The notes beneath the pieces were generated by a model. That model worked only from the letters and a program-made list of their open reading frames with translations. It did no database searches and was not told where the DNA came from. A stretch of DNA of 64,000 nucleotides. It comes from Flammeovirgaceae bacterium UBA7330. GTDB lineage: Bacteria > Bacteroidota > Bacteroidia > Cytophagales > Cyclobacteriaceae. This document shows positions 24,003 through 32,969 of the stretch, piece by piece (within the stretch, counting starts at the first letter, position 1; the number at the start of each line of letters is the position of its first letter). The stretch lies in assembly GCA_002471275.1 (NCBI GenBank), contig DKPQ01000024.1:62001-126000 (forward strand), read 5' to 3'. The translations under genes and the position numbers were made by a program.

Positions 24003-24604
24003 AACAGTCACCATTTTATCTCCCCAGACAGAATCAGAGTGTTGACAGTCGAATAGTGGTGGCTCTGGAGCGTATATCCGAGGCATTCCGTGTATTACTT
24101 TGGAAAGAAAGCAAGGAAAATGCGTTGAGCCCCATACAGATACAACTTCTGATCTTCCTGCTGTTTCACGACAAGGACAAATGTAAGGTGAGTTATCTCG
24201 CCAGTGAGTTTAATATGACCAAAGCAACCATTAGCGACAGCGTGAAAGTGCTATTGTCCAAGAAGCTAATGACTAAAGTGCCTGATCCGAATGACACCAG
24301 GAGCTTTTCTCTTTCTTTAACTACGGAGGGAAAGCAGATAGCTGGAAAAGCCGCCTCATTCTCCTCTTCTATTGAAAAGCCCATTGGACAACTGAGTGCT
24401 GACCAAAAGCAAGTCATGCTCAATGGGCTATTGAAGCTTATCCACGACCTGAATCAATCCGGGGTCATCACTATCCAGCGTATGTGTTTCAGCTGCGCAA
24501 ATTACCGCTCCGAAAAGGGTACACATTACTGTAATTTACTTAAAGCGCATCTTGCAGAAAGTGAGCTAAGGGTTGATTGCCCTGAATATCAAATGCCTGG
24601 TTAG
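23999..24604 (+). CDS. MarR-family regulator with four-cysteine C-terminal tail
   Basis: A 201-residue protein. Residues about 20-155 form a MarR winged helix (PIQIQLLIFLLFHD, VSYLASEFNMTKATISDSVKVLLSKKLM with the recognition helix, then the wing at DTRSFSLSLT). After the dimerisation helix there is a 40-residue tail with Cys163, Cys166, Cys178 and Cys194 (CxxC-x11-C-x15-C), as expected for a metal or Fe-S ligand set rather than ordinary MarR. Coupled translation with the globin suggests it controls globin and mini-thioredoxin expression in response to NO or redox change. The cofactor is inference. Confidence 0.85.
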   Translation: MKQSPFYLPRQNQSVDSRIVVALERISEAFRVLLWKESKENALSPIQIQLLIFLLFHDKDKCKVSYLASEFNMTKATISDSVKVLLSKKLMTKVPDPNDTRSFSLSLTTEGKQIAGKAASFSSSIEKPIGQLSADQKQVMLNGLLKLIHDLNQSGVITIQRMCFSCANYRSEKGTHYCNLLKAHLAESELRVDCPEYQMPG

Positions 24605-25081
24605 TTCGATTGGATGTAATGTCCAGGAGGCTTGCTTAACCAACTACGTCCCACAGTAAGTTGCCTCCGATTTTTAAATCCTCCATCAAAAGCAATTCAG
24701 CGAATATGCCGGTTTTGATCAGAAATATGCACTCATTGTTGGTTATACGGAATTTGCAAAGTTTGGAAAACGCTTACGTTTCTGGCAGGTAGTTTCTTTC
24801 AGCCAAAAATTCAAACAAAAATCGTTGGATAATACCATTCTCTTCATGCTACTCTGCTATTCGGAAATCATAATAGGCATAATCCTGCAATGCATAATGG
24901 CTTAATTGTGTGGGCACACAGAAGCTATTATATAATTTATTTCTAGTAAAAAGTAGCTCTTAAATGGCATTTTAAAGCCAATAACAGCAATAACTAGCAA
25001 AAAGCAGTTTAAACATGCATGTTTTTCACAAAAGTTAACATAGTTTTAACGTGGATTTAGTTAATATCAAAAAACAACCGA
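24605..25081. other. 477-bp gene-free region before the SusC gene
   Basis: No convincing coding sequence. It contains a possible imperfect terminator for the MarR gene (24626-24675: GGAGGC...GCCTCC then TTTTT) and a perfect 14-bp palindrome at 25012-25025. The last 100 bp are very AT-rich, with GTTAAC/TTTTAAC motifs, and presumably hold the susC promoter. Confidence 0.55.
25012..25025. promoter_or_regulatory. 14-bp palindrome AAACATGCATGTTT upstream of susC-like gene
   Basis: Perfectly self-complementary and 57 bp before the susC-like start, followed by AGTTAACATAGTTTTAAC. The position suits an operator of the SusC/SusD operon. No regulator gene is adjacent. Confidence 0.45.
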
Positions 25082-28000
25082 ATGAAAAAACAACTACTTA
25101 CTTTGTTACTACTCACACTTTCTGCGAGCATGATCTATGCTCAAAAAGTGGTGAGCGGAAAGGTTACCAGTGGTGAAGATGGCTCATCTTTACCGGGGGT
25201 AAATGTCATTGTTGTTGGTACACAACAAGGGTCCGTCACAGATGTTGATGGAAATTACACAATCAGCGTAGCACCTGGTGCTACACTAAGGTTCTCATTT
25301 ATTGGTCACGAAGATCAGGAGATAGCAGTGGGTGACCGTTCCACTATCAATGTAGAATTAACTACAGACGTTACCCAATTGGGAGAGGTCGTTGTATCTG
25401 CATATGGTATCGAAAAAGACAAAAGGAAAACTGGTTATGCAGTAAGTACGATTGAGTCTGTTGATATCACAAGAACTGCAGCGCCCACACTCGGGGCTTC
25501 TTTATATGGAAAGGCTCCCGGGTTACAGATTCAGTCTACTCCTGGTGGGGCTACTTCAGGTGTTAGTTTAAACATCAGGGGTTTTGCTTCAATCACAGGA
25601 AACACGCAGCCATTGATCGTATTGAATGGTGTGCCTATCAGAAGTGGTGAATTCAACAATGGTAGTTACTGGTCAAATCAAAGGATCCAGGGAAATGGGT
25701 TGACTGACCTCAACCCGGCAGACATTGAAGACATCACGATTTTGAAAGGTGCCTCAGCTGCCGCACTTTATGGCTCTGAAGCCAATAACGGGGTTGTGAT
25801 GATCACGACTAAATCAGGCAGAGGAACAAAGGGTCTTGGAGTAGAGATTTTTACTTCATATACAAATGATAGAATAGCTTACTTACCAAGGTATCAGAAT
25901 GTAAGAGGTCCCGGATATCCTGTTACATTGGCTGATGCCGGACAAGGGCAGGATGGATTTATTGATGATGGAGACGGTAATCGATACCTGATCAATACCA
26001 GTGTGAATTTCGGTCCTGAATTTGATGGTCAACCTGTTCGTGCGTGGACAGGAGAGATCGTTCCATACGAGGCATCAAATAGCTCTTATGCTGACCTGTT
26101 TCAGAATGCAAATTCTCAAATGACCAATGTCGCTTTGTCAGCGGCTAATGATAAAGCCAATATGAGATTGTCCTATACTCGTCAGGATAACCAAATGATC
26201 AGCTTTGGTTCAAAGAATGAAAGAAACGTATTTAACCTGAATACATCTTTTAATCTGGCAGAGTGGTCTAAGACGGATATTACGGTTCAATACATCAACC
26301 AGTACACCAAAAACCGACCATACAAAGTAGACCGTATGATCAACAATTTCGGTGGTATGATGGACCGTTTTGAGAAGGCGGAATGGTATTTTGATCACTA
26401 TCAAACCAGTTTAGGATACAAATTCAGAACGGGAACTCAGGCCAGTGCCACTCCTGATGAGAACATTACATATGCTCCATTTAGAAGTGCTATAGCGGAT
26501 TATGTGTGGAGGGTGAACAAGCATCAGTCATTTGAAAATAGTAACCGGATTCTTGCCAGTATCACGGAAACCATTCAATTCACGGATAATTTGAGCTTGC
26601 GAGGTAGACTGGCCAATGATTTCACCTCTGAAAAGATACGGAATGAGACGGCCACCGCTGTACCTCTTGTTATTGGCAACTCCGGAGGATTCAGTGTTGC
26701 TCAAAACAACTTAACAAATCTATACGGAGACATATTGCTTACCTATGATGGGGAGATCACTGAAGACCTTTCAATCTCTGCAATGGCTGGTTATTCAGCC
26801 AGGGTAGAAGAGGAAGTCTACCAGTCATCCGGAACCAACGGCGGTTTGGCCACTGAGAATTACTTTGATCTGAGTTCGTCAGTGAACCAGGCAAATACAA
26901 GCTTAAACAGAGTTAACAGAGTGAATGATGCGTTCATTGGAACAGTTTCATTCAATTTCAGAGATTACTTACATGTTGAAGGAACAGCAAGAAGAGACAG
27001 GTATTCAACAATGAATCCTGACAACAACTCATTTGTTTACCCTTCAGTTAATTCAGGGTTTATTTTCTCAGATCTGTTTGCCCTGCCTGCAGGAATCTCT
27101 TTTGGGAAGTTGAGAGCAAGTTATGGTGTGGTAGGTAACTACCCAGGCGTTTACCAGGCCAATGTTGCCTATACTCAGCGCACCCTTGGTGCCCAGGCAG
27201 CAGGCGTTTCTCCGCTCTACACATTTATTCCTTCTGGCACTTTTGGTAATGACCTGATCAGACCGGAACAGAAGCATGAATTTGAAATAGGACTGGAAGC
27301 AAGGTTCTTTGGAAACAGATTAGGATTTGACTTTGCTTACTACAATGCGCAGATCAGGGATCAAATCCTTCCACTTGACATTGCTCAAAGCACGGGTGCC
27401 GGAGCAATTTTGACTAATATCGGAACATTAAGGAATCAGGGCCTTGAGATAGCCATTGACGCTCAGGTCATTAATCAGAGTGATTTCAGCTGGGATGCGA
27501 TGTTGAATTTGGCCAGAAATACCAATAAAGTAGAAAAACTGGCGAATAATTCTACTGAGTTGATTCATGCAAATTTTGATGGAAACGCTGCTGAAATCCG
27601 CTCAGTTGTAGGACGTCCAATGGGTGATATTTATACACACCCTGTGGCTACGGATGACAATGGCAACATGATCGTACAGGACAATGGATTGTATCAGCTG
27701 GATGGTGATGAGTGGATCAACTCCGGAAATGCCATGCCTGATGTGATTGGTGGTTTTATCAATAACCTGTCATACAAAGGATTCAACCTAAATATTGTGA
27801 CAGATTTCAGTTTTGGATCAAGCATCATGCCTACGGGTATTTATTGGATGATCAGCCGTGGATTGCTTGAAGAGAGTCTGAACGGAATGAATGCAGAGCG
27901 TGGTGGACTAACTTACTACGTTGATGGTAATGGAAAAGGTGTTCAGACTACCTCAGCTACCGGTCCAAATGGTGAGATCGTTTATGACGATGGAATATTA

Positions 28001-28378
28001 CTTGAAGGCGTTTTAGCAGGCGGAGAACCTAATACCAATGTCATTCCTCAATCCAGGTATTATAACTCTACCTACAACTGGGGTGGACCACAATACGGAT
28101 CATCCAGGTATGAATTGTACGTGAACAAGAACAATTACATCAAGATGCGGGAGTTGGCGCTTGGATACACCATTCCTCGATTTATTTCTGAGAAAATTGG
28201 AGCCAGAAATCTTACTGTTTCAGTTTTTGGACGAAACCTGTTCTTTATCTACAGAACGATCAAGGACCTGGATGCAGAGCAAACAACATCCGGAACCAGG
28301 TGGTATCAAAACATCAATACCGCGGGTAACAATCCATCTTTCCGATCTATGGGATTCACCTTACGTGCTAGCTTCTAA
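25082..28378 (+). CDS. SusC/RagA-family TonB-linked outer-membrane transporter
   Basis: A 1098-residue outer-membrane receptor. Signal peptide to about residue 20 (MIYAQ). A carboxypeptidase-regulatory-like domain follows (about 24-105, LPGVNVIVVGTQQGSVTDVDG), then the SusC-specific plug (LQIQSTPGG...LNIRGFASI...PLIVLNGVPI, ILKGASAAALYGSEANNGVVMITTK), then a 22-strand-type barrel ending in F. It imports an oligomer captured by the SusD partner encoded next. Substrate not predictable; no glycosidase of known class is fused or directly adjacent, so peptides or glycans are both possible. Confidence 0.95.
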   Translation: MKKQLLTLLLLTLSASMIYAQKVVSGKVTSGEDGSSLPGVNVIVVGTQQGSVTDVDGNYTISVAPGATLRFSFIGHEDQEIAVGDRSTINVELTTDVTQLGEVVVSAYGIEKDKRKTGYAVSTIESVDITRTAAPTLGASLYGKAPGLQIQSTPGGATSGVSLNIRGFASITGNTQPLIVLNGVPIRSGEFNNGSYWSNQRIQGNGLTDLNPADIEDITILKGASAAALYGSEANNGVVMITTKSGRGTKGLGVEIFTSYTNDRIAYLPRYQNVRGPGYPVTLADAGQGQDGFIDDGDGNRYLINTSVNFGPEFDGQPVRAWTGEIVPYEASNSSYADLFQNANSQMTNVALSAANDKANMRLSYTRQDNQMISFGSKNERNVFNLNTSFNLAEWSKTDITVQYINQYTKNRPYKVDRMINNFGGMMDRFEKAEWYFDHYQTSLGYKFRTGTQASATPDENITYAPFRSAIADYVWRVNKHQSFENSNRILASITETIQFTDNLSLRGRLANDFTSEKIRNETATAVPLVIGNSGGFSVAQNNLTNLYGDILLTYDGEITEDLSISAMAGYSARVEEEVYQSSGTNGGLATENYFDLSSSVNQANTSLNRVNRVNDAFIGTVSFNFRDYLHVEGTARRDRYSTMNPDNNSFVYPSVNSGFIFSDLFALPAGISFGKLRASYGVVGNYPGVYQANVAYTQRTLGAQAAGVSPLYTFIPSGTFGNDLIRPEQKHEFEIGLEARFFGNRLGFDFAYYNAQIRDQILPLDIAQSTGAGAILTNIGTLRNQGLEIAIDAQVINQSDFSWDAMLNLARNTNKVEKLANNSTELIHANFDGNAAEIRSVVGRPMGDIYTHPVATDDNGNMIVQDNGLYQLDGDEWINSGNAMPDVIGGFINNLSYKGFNLNIVTDFSFGSSIMPTGIYWMISRGLLEESLNGMNAERGGLTYYVDGNGKGVQTTSATGPNGEIVYDDGILLEGVLAGGEPNTNVIPQSRYYNSTYNWGGPQYGSSRYELYVNKNNYIKMRELALGYTIPRFISEKIGARNLTVSVFGRNLFFIYRTIKDLDAEQTTSGTRWYQNINTAGNNPSFRSMGFTLRASF

Positions 28379-28489
28379 CCATGAACAGTTTGATTAACAT
28401 GAAATGAGCATGATTTGAGCAAACACCAACCGAAGCTGAATATAAATCATGCGAATTCCATGTTACCAATAAAAAATAATAATACACAC

Positions 28490-30079
28490 ATGAAAAAGAT
28501 ATTATTAGTTACAGTATTAATCACCTCAGTCCTTTTTTCTTGTACTGAAAAGGATTTTGAGGATGCGTATTCAGATCCTGGGACGCTTTCAAGTACTTCA
28601 ATTGATCGCCAGTTTACAGGTTTTCTATATCAGAATAAGGATTATGTTTTAAAAGCCTATTGGAATTATTTCGTAGTGCTTAGAACCAGTCTTAACCGAT
28701 ACATGCAGGTGATTGGTTGGCCGAATGAACCCAATCAATACGTGCCGCCATCATCTGGTTCTGATGCAGTTTGGAATAACTATTACGGAACTTTGTTTCA
28801 GTTTAGAGAGCTTGAGAAAGTATATAATAATGCACCTGAATCAGAGCAAGCCAATAAGGAAATCTTTATGTTGGCTGCCAAGGTGTATATGTATGATTAT
28901 ACCCAGCGAATTACAGATCTCTACGGCGCTATCCCGTTTTTAGAAGCCGGAAAACTGAGTCAAAATAGTGGAGATTACGAGGCATCATTAGCTGCTTTTG
29001 ATGATCCTAGTGCCATTTATACTTTCATTTTGGATGAACTGGCAACCATAGCCGACGACCTGAATGATGTCGAGTTGTCTGAAACTTTCCAGACTGCTTT
29101 TTCAATTCAGGATTATGTAAACGATGGGGATGTAGACAGCTGGAGGAGATACTGTAATTCTCTCCGTTTACGAATGCTTACTCGTGTTCTGGATGTAACT
29201 GAATTCAGCAGTCGTGCAAGCACCGAAATCGGGCAGATTTTGAGTAGCCCTGCAGATTATCCTGTGGTAGAAAACAATGATCAGAACATTCAGATTGATG
29301 TTGTGGACTTTGGAACACCGATCAATTCCAATTTCCAGACACTTGAGAATGATGCTGAAGGATGGTATTCAAGCTTTGCTGGTCAGGCCTTTCTTGATCA
29401 GATGGTTGACACAGGAGATCCCAGGTTAGCGTACATTTGGGAACCTGGGGAAAATGCTGGCGGCGTATACAACGGAATTGATCAGCTTGCCGACCCTGCT
29501 GATGTAGACAATGCGGTGAATGATGGTTTGATCGCACAGTTCAACAGAGGCACCTATGCCAGGAATCGATTTTTCCCCGGACTTATCATCAATGCTGCTG
29601 AAGTAGATTTGTATAAGGCGGAGTATTATTTGAAAGACGGCGATGATGCCATGGCCAAAGCTGCCTATGAAATGTCAGTCACCAATTCGGTGGATCATTA
29701 TGTAAGGATCAGAGCTGTAACCAACGATCCTGGTCCTGCTCCAGCACCGACAACTCCTACTGCTGGTGATATATCCACTTATCTGGCCGGAGCTGACGTA
29801 AGCTGGGATGCTGCTGCTACGGATGATGAGAAACTCGAGTTGATTGCTAAGCAAAAGTGGGTTCACTACAACATCATTCAGCCTTATGAAAACTGGGCAG
29901 AATTCAGGCGATTGGGTAAAATTGATTTGGTATTTCAGCCTGATAATGGCAATAACCAAACCTTACCTCCGGTACGTTTTAACATACCCGGAACTGAGCA
30001 GACTTTCAATGAAGTCAATTATGGAAGGATTGCTGCCGACGATGATTTGAATAACCCAATATTTTGGGATGTTAACTAG
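28490..30079 (+). CDS. SusD/RagB-family substrate-binding lipoprotein
   Basis: A 529-residue SusD-like lipoprotein acting as the lid of the SusC transporter. ATG 28490 is chosen because it gives a lipoprotein signal (SVLFSC, acylated C18); the frame extends 25 codons further upstream without one. TPR-like helical units follow (KVYMYDYTQRITDLYGAIPFLEAG; ELIAKQKWVHYNIIQPYENWAEFRRLG). The C-terminal RFNIPGTEQTFNEVNYG segment is typical of this branch. About 110 bp separate it from the susC-like gene. Confidence 0.93.
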   Translation: MKKILLVTVLITSVLFSCTEKDFEDAYSDPGTLSSTSIDRQFTGFLYQNKDYVLKAYWNYFVVLRTSLNRYMQVIGWPNEPNQYVPPSSGSDAVWNNYYGTLFQFRELEKVYNNAPESEQANKEIFMLAAKVYMYDYTQRITDLYGAIPFLEAGKLSQNSGDYEASLAAFDDPSAIYTFILDELATIADDLNDVELSETFQTAFSIQDYVNDGDVDSWRRYCNSLRLRMLTRVLDVTEFSSRASTEIGQILSSPADYPVVENNDQNIQIDVVDFGTPINSNFQTLENDAEGWYSSFAGQAFLDQMVDTGDPRLAYIWEPGENAGGVYNGIDQLADPADVDNAVNDGLIAQFNRGTYARNRFFPGLIINAAEVDLYKAEYYLKDGDDAMAKAAYEMSVTNSVDHYVRIRAVTNDPGPAPAPTTPTAGDISTYLAGADVSWDAAATDDEKLELIAKQKWVHYNIIQPYENWAEFRRLGKIDLVFQPDNGNNQTLPPVRFNIPGTEQTFNEVNYGRIAADDDLNNPIFWDVN

Positions 30080-30098
30080 GGCAACTTAGCATTATATT

Positions 30099-30135
30099 AA
30101 AAGGTCCGAAGAAGCCAATTCTTCGGACCTTTTTT
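30099..30135 (+). terminator. Rho-independent terminator after the SusC/SusD pair
   Basis: AAGGTCCGAAGAA (from 30101) pairs with TTCTTCGGACCTT across a GCCAA loop, followed by a T run to 30135. It ends the SusC/SusD transcript. Confidence 0.92.
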
Positions 30136-30277
30136 GTTTATGTAGCGCTTCAGAGTCCTTTTTATAATCTATTCCATCCACTGAAATGTCAAATAAAACC
30201 TCTCATATAATGGAGATCAGTTATACCTAACACGTATTTGTCTACTCCGTATATAGCATTGCTCAAAATCAGCAATT

Positions 30278-31645
30278 ATGGATTTCAAATGGATTTTAGG
30301 TTTTATGCTTGGCGGATCTGTATTGTCCGTTTTTGGGCAGAAAATTATACTTGATTTTGATCAGGTAATCAGCATAGAGGAAAAAGCGCATCACATATCC
30401 CCAATCCATTTGAATGATGATGGTATTACTGACCTGATCATTTTGACGAATGATTTTTCTGAAGCCAAAATCTTCCTGGGAAATTTTGATGGTTCTTTTG
30501 ATCCGGTTTCACCTGTCACTAAAAATGAAAATTACAGACTACTTGAAGCAGCTGATTTGGATAAAGATGGATTCCATGATCTGATTTTCTCTTCTTATTG
30601 GAACAATGGATTTAAGTTATTCTGGGGGTCGGAGTCAGGAACCTTCCTGGAAGGTCAGCATTTCGGTTTAACCGGTCATGGACGAGGGATAAAGGTGTAT
30701 GATATGAATAATGATGGAATCCCGGATATTGTGGCACTATCTTCAGGTTCCGGCCAGCCGATCACGCTACATATATATCACGGTAAAGAGGACAGAAGTT
30801 TTATCAGACAAGGCGTTTATGGATCCGTGTTGGATACGGATAGGCAAATTACCATCGTTGACAAAAACCTTGATGGGCTTCCGGATGTCATGGTATCGAG
30901 TTCATTTCCCTGGTTTGTGATTTTTTATCAACAACCAGATGGACGTTTTATTCCCAAATATTGGCCAAAGGAAATAGAGCTTCCACTTCCTTCCAACTAC
31001 CTTTTGGCAGATCTTAACAATGACCATATCGTTGATGTTGTTGAGTATTACTGGGAAGGGGAGATCCGGTTTTATGAAGGCCTGGAAGATACATTGCTTA
31101 GTGAAGCTTTCATCCGTCTTCCATTTCTGCCAGGAGTTACCCGTTTTTATACAGTAGATATGAATCAGGACGGATTTTTAGACCTGGTAACCAATAAATA
31201 CAATGAACTCACCGATGAGCCTACCGACACCCTGATGGTGCTTTTAAACAAGGGCGATTTTCACTTTGAGGATCCACAATACTTCAAATTTCCCGGGAAC
31301 ATTACCTACTTCAACGTTGCAGATGTAAATGGTGACCATTATCCGGATATATTGTCAAACGTTGAAAATGTTGGATTAGTAATAGCAAAAACAATGGGTA
31401 CTGGTTTAGGGTATAGTGACCCGCCAATGCTTAATGAATACACCGCATTTCCCAATCCGTTTGATTCCTTCTTGAAAGTTCAGGCAGACCAGCTGGAGAA
31501 GGTTGAAGTTTATACACTTCAGGGCCAACACATATACACAAGCCGGTCAGGTATGATGGAAACGGCTGAGTGGGAGCGAGGCATTTATCTTATTAGAGTA
31601 ATTACCCAAAAAGGCATTTATTGGCAAAGAACAATAAAGCAATAG
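30278..31645 (+). CDS. Secreted FG-GAP/VCBS-repeat protein with T9SS sorting domain
   Basis: A 455-residue secreted protein: signal peptide to about residue 21 (SVFGQ), then about six FG-GAP/VCBS repeats with calcium-binding-like loops (DLDKDGFHDL, DMNNDGIPDI, DKNLDGLPDV, DLNNDHIVDV, DMNQDGFLDL, DVNGDHYPDI) forming a seven-bladed-type propeller. About residues 385-455 are a type IX secretion C-terminal domain (AFPNPFDSFLKV...VEVYTLQGQ...ERGIYLIRV). It is exported across the outer membrane. Its position after SusC/SusD suggests extracellular ligand binding, but a terminator separates them. Confidence 0.88.
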   Translation: MDFKWILGFMLGGSVLSVFGQKIILDFDQVISIEEKAHHISPIHLNDDGITDLIILTNDFSEAKIFLGNFDGSFDPVSPVTKNENYRLLEAADLDKDGFHDLIFSSYWNNGFKLFWGSESGTFLEGQHFGLTGHGRGIKVYDMNNDGIPDIVALSSGSGQPITLHIYHGKEDRSFIRQGVYGSVLDTDRQITIVDKNLDGLPDVMVSSSFPWFVIFYQQPDGRFIPKYWPKEIELPLPSNYLLADLNNDHIVDVVEYYWEGEIRFYEGLEDTLLSEAFIRLPFLPGVTRFYTVDMNQDGFLDLVTNKYNELTDEPTDTLMVLLNKGDFHFEDPQYFKFPGNITYFNVADVNGDHYPDILSNVENVGLVIAKTMGTGLGYSDPPMLNEYTAFPNPFDSFLKVQADQLEKVEVYTLQGQHIYTSRSGMMETAEWERGIYLIRVITQKGIYWQRTIKQ

Positions 31646-32096
31646 ACGCTATATGACCATTTTATTCTTTTTAGGCTTATTTGATCAAAGTGAATATAAT
31701 AGCTGAAATATCATCTGTTTTCGCCTGGACCGATATCCTTTCAGCCGTAGCAAAATTGATTGCAAATGATTAAATAATCATACACCTTGATCATTTAATC
31801 ATCATTTAAGACCCGGAAAATGTCTACTATCATTCACACCGCTATAGCTGCTAAATATCCTTATAAAATTGATTAAATAATCAACTTATCTTTCTAGATT
31901 TATACTAGATTCAGTTTCCTGAGAAATAAAGAATGGAAACAATATATAGGTTAGATCTATATTATTTTGAATACGATGGATTTGCAGGCAGTTTTCTTGT
32001 TTGTTGTCGATCATACTATTGAGCAAATAGCTTCATTGTCTATTTGTAATTCAACCCAAGGTGTTTTCATGTTTTTTTCTGGCTTAATCTGATTTA
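31646..32096. other. 451-bp AT-rich gene-free region
   Basis: No credible gene. Very AT-rich. It contains three related dyads described separately (31767-31884), followed by about 200 bp with no recognisable feature. The promoter of the downstream hydrolase should be here. Confidence 0.5.
31767..31884. repeat. Cluster of TGATTAAATAATCA dyads
   Basis: TGATTA-AA-TAATCA occurs at 31767-31780 and, extended to TTGATTAAATAATCAA, at 31869-31884. A degenerate relative (TGATCATTTAATCA) lies at 31788-31802. Spacing between the two perfect copies is about 102 bp. This could be a regulator-binding cluster or a palindromic repeat. Confidence 0.5.
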
Positions 32097-32948
32097 ATGA
32101 TGAAATGGATATTAACATCACTTATTCTTCTGGAAATTTTCACTGCTACCGGAAAGAAAGCGGGTATTTCCAAGAAATGTTCATCGTTCGACAATGTTGA
32201 AATTGATTATACGGTTTACGGTAAAGGAAAAGAAATTGTCTTATTTGTTCATGGATGGTCTTGTGATCAAACATATTGGCGGAATCAAATTGAATATTTT
32301 AAAGATCGTTACAAGGTAGTCACAATGGATCTTGTTGGGCATGGGCTATCGGGTACACAGCGTTCCCAACCGACCATATCCTCATTCGGTAATGATATTG
32401 TGGCAGTTGTTAATGATATGAATATTAAGAACTCAAAACTTTATCTGGTAGGTCATTCAATGGGCGGGATAGCTGTTTTAGATGCTGCTGTAAAATTGAA
32501 AGAGCGTAATATTCAAATAGTCATTGTGGATGTTCTCAGAAAGAAATTCTGGCCTGTTTCAGATGAGTTTTTGCAGTATCTCAGTGGATTAATGGAAAAT
32601 AATTTTGAGGAAAATATCTATAACATCGTAAGGTCGGCAATGTTTATCCCGACATCCGATAATGTTTTGGCACACCAGGTTGCTGAGCATATGTCAAAAG
32701 CCAATCCTGACTTCGCCAGGTTTGCCATGCTGGATTTATATAGTGGAAATTATGATGAATTGGTTAAAAATATTCAAAACATAAATGTCAATACAGTTCT
32801 CATAAATTCAGATATAGAAAAAAATGATGAGGAGGGATTAAGAACAATGGGATTCGATCAAATAATAACCATGCAAGCAGTAGGACATTTTCCGATGCTG
32901 GAAAAGCCAGACGAATTTAACCGGTTGCTAAGTAATTACTTGAAGTAA
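32097..32948 (+). CDS. Exported alpha/beta hydrolase
   Basis: A 283-residue alpha/beta-hydrolase with an N-terminal hydrophobic signal (ILTSLILLEIFTATG). Oxyanion-hole motif HGWSCDQTYW (near 52), nucleophile elbow G-H-S121-M-G-G, and catalytic histidine H264 in AVGHFPML are present; the acid is probably an aspartate near 240. The fold class covers esterases, lipases and haloperoxidases, so the substrate is open. Base composition is more AT-rich than most of the window. A second ATG lies 3 bp downstream. Confidence 0.82.
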   Translation: MMKWILTSLILLEIFTATGKKAGISKKCSSFDNVEIDYTVYGKGKEIVLFVHGWSCDQTYWRNQIEYFKDRYKVVTMDLVGHGLSGTQRSQPTISSFGNDIVAVVNDMNIKNSKLYLVGHSMGGIAVLDAAVKLKERNIQIVIVDVLRKKFWPVSDEFLQYLSGLMENNFEENIYNIVRSAMFIPTSDNVLAHQVAEHMSKANPDFARFAMLDLYSGNYDELVKNIQNINVNTVLINSDIEKNDEEGLRTMGFDQIITMQAVGHFPMLEKPDEFNRLLSNYLK

Positions 32949-32969
32949 ATAGCAATATCCTTTTCTATT

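Noticed and set aside
28415..28489. Upstream extension of the SusD gene
   Set aside because: Start 28490 gives a standard lipoprotein signal; the extension is hydrophilic and would bury it.
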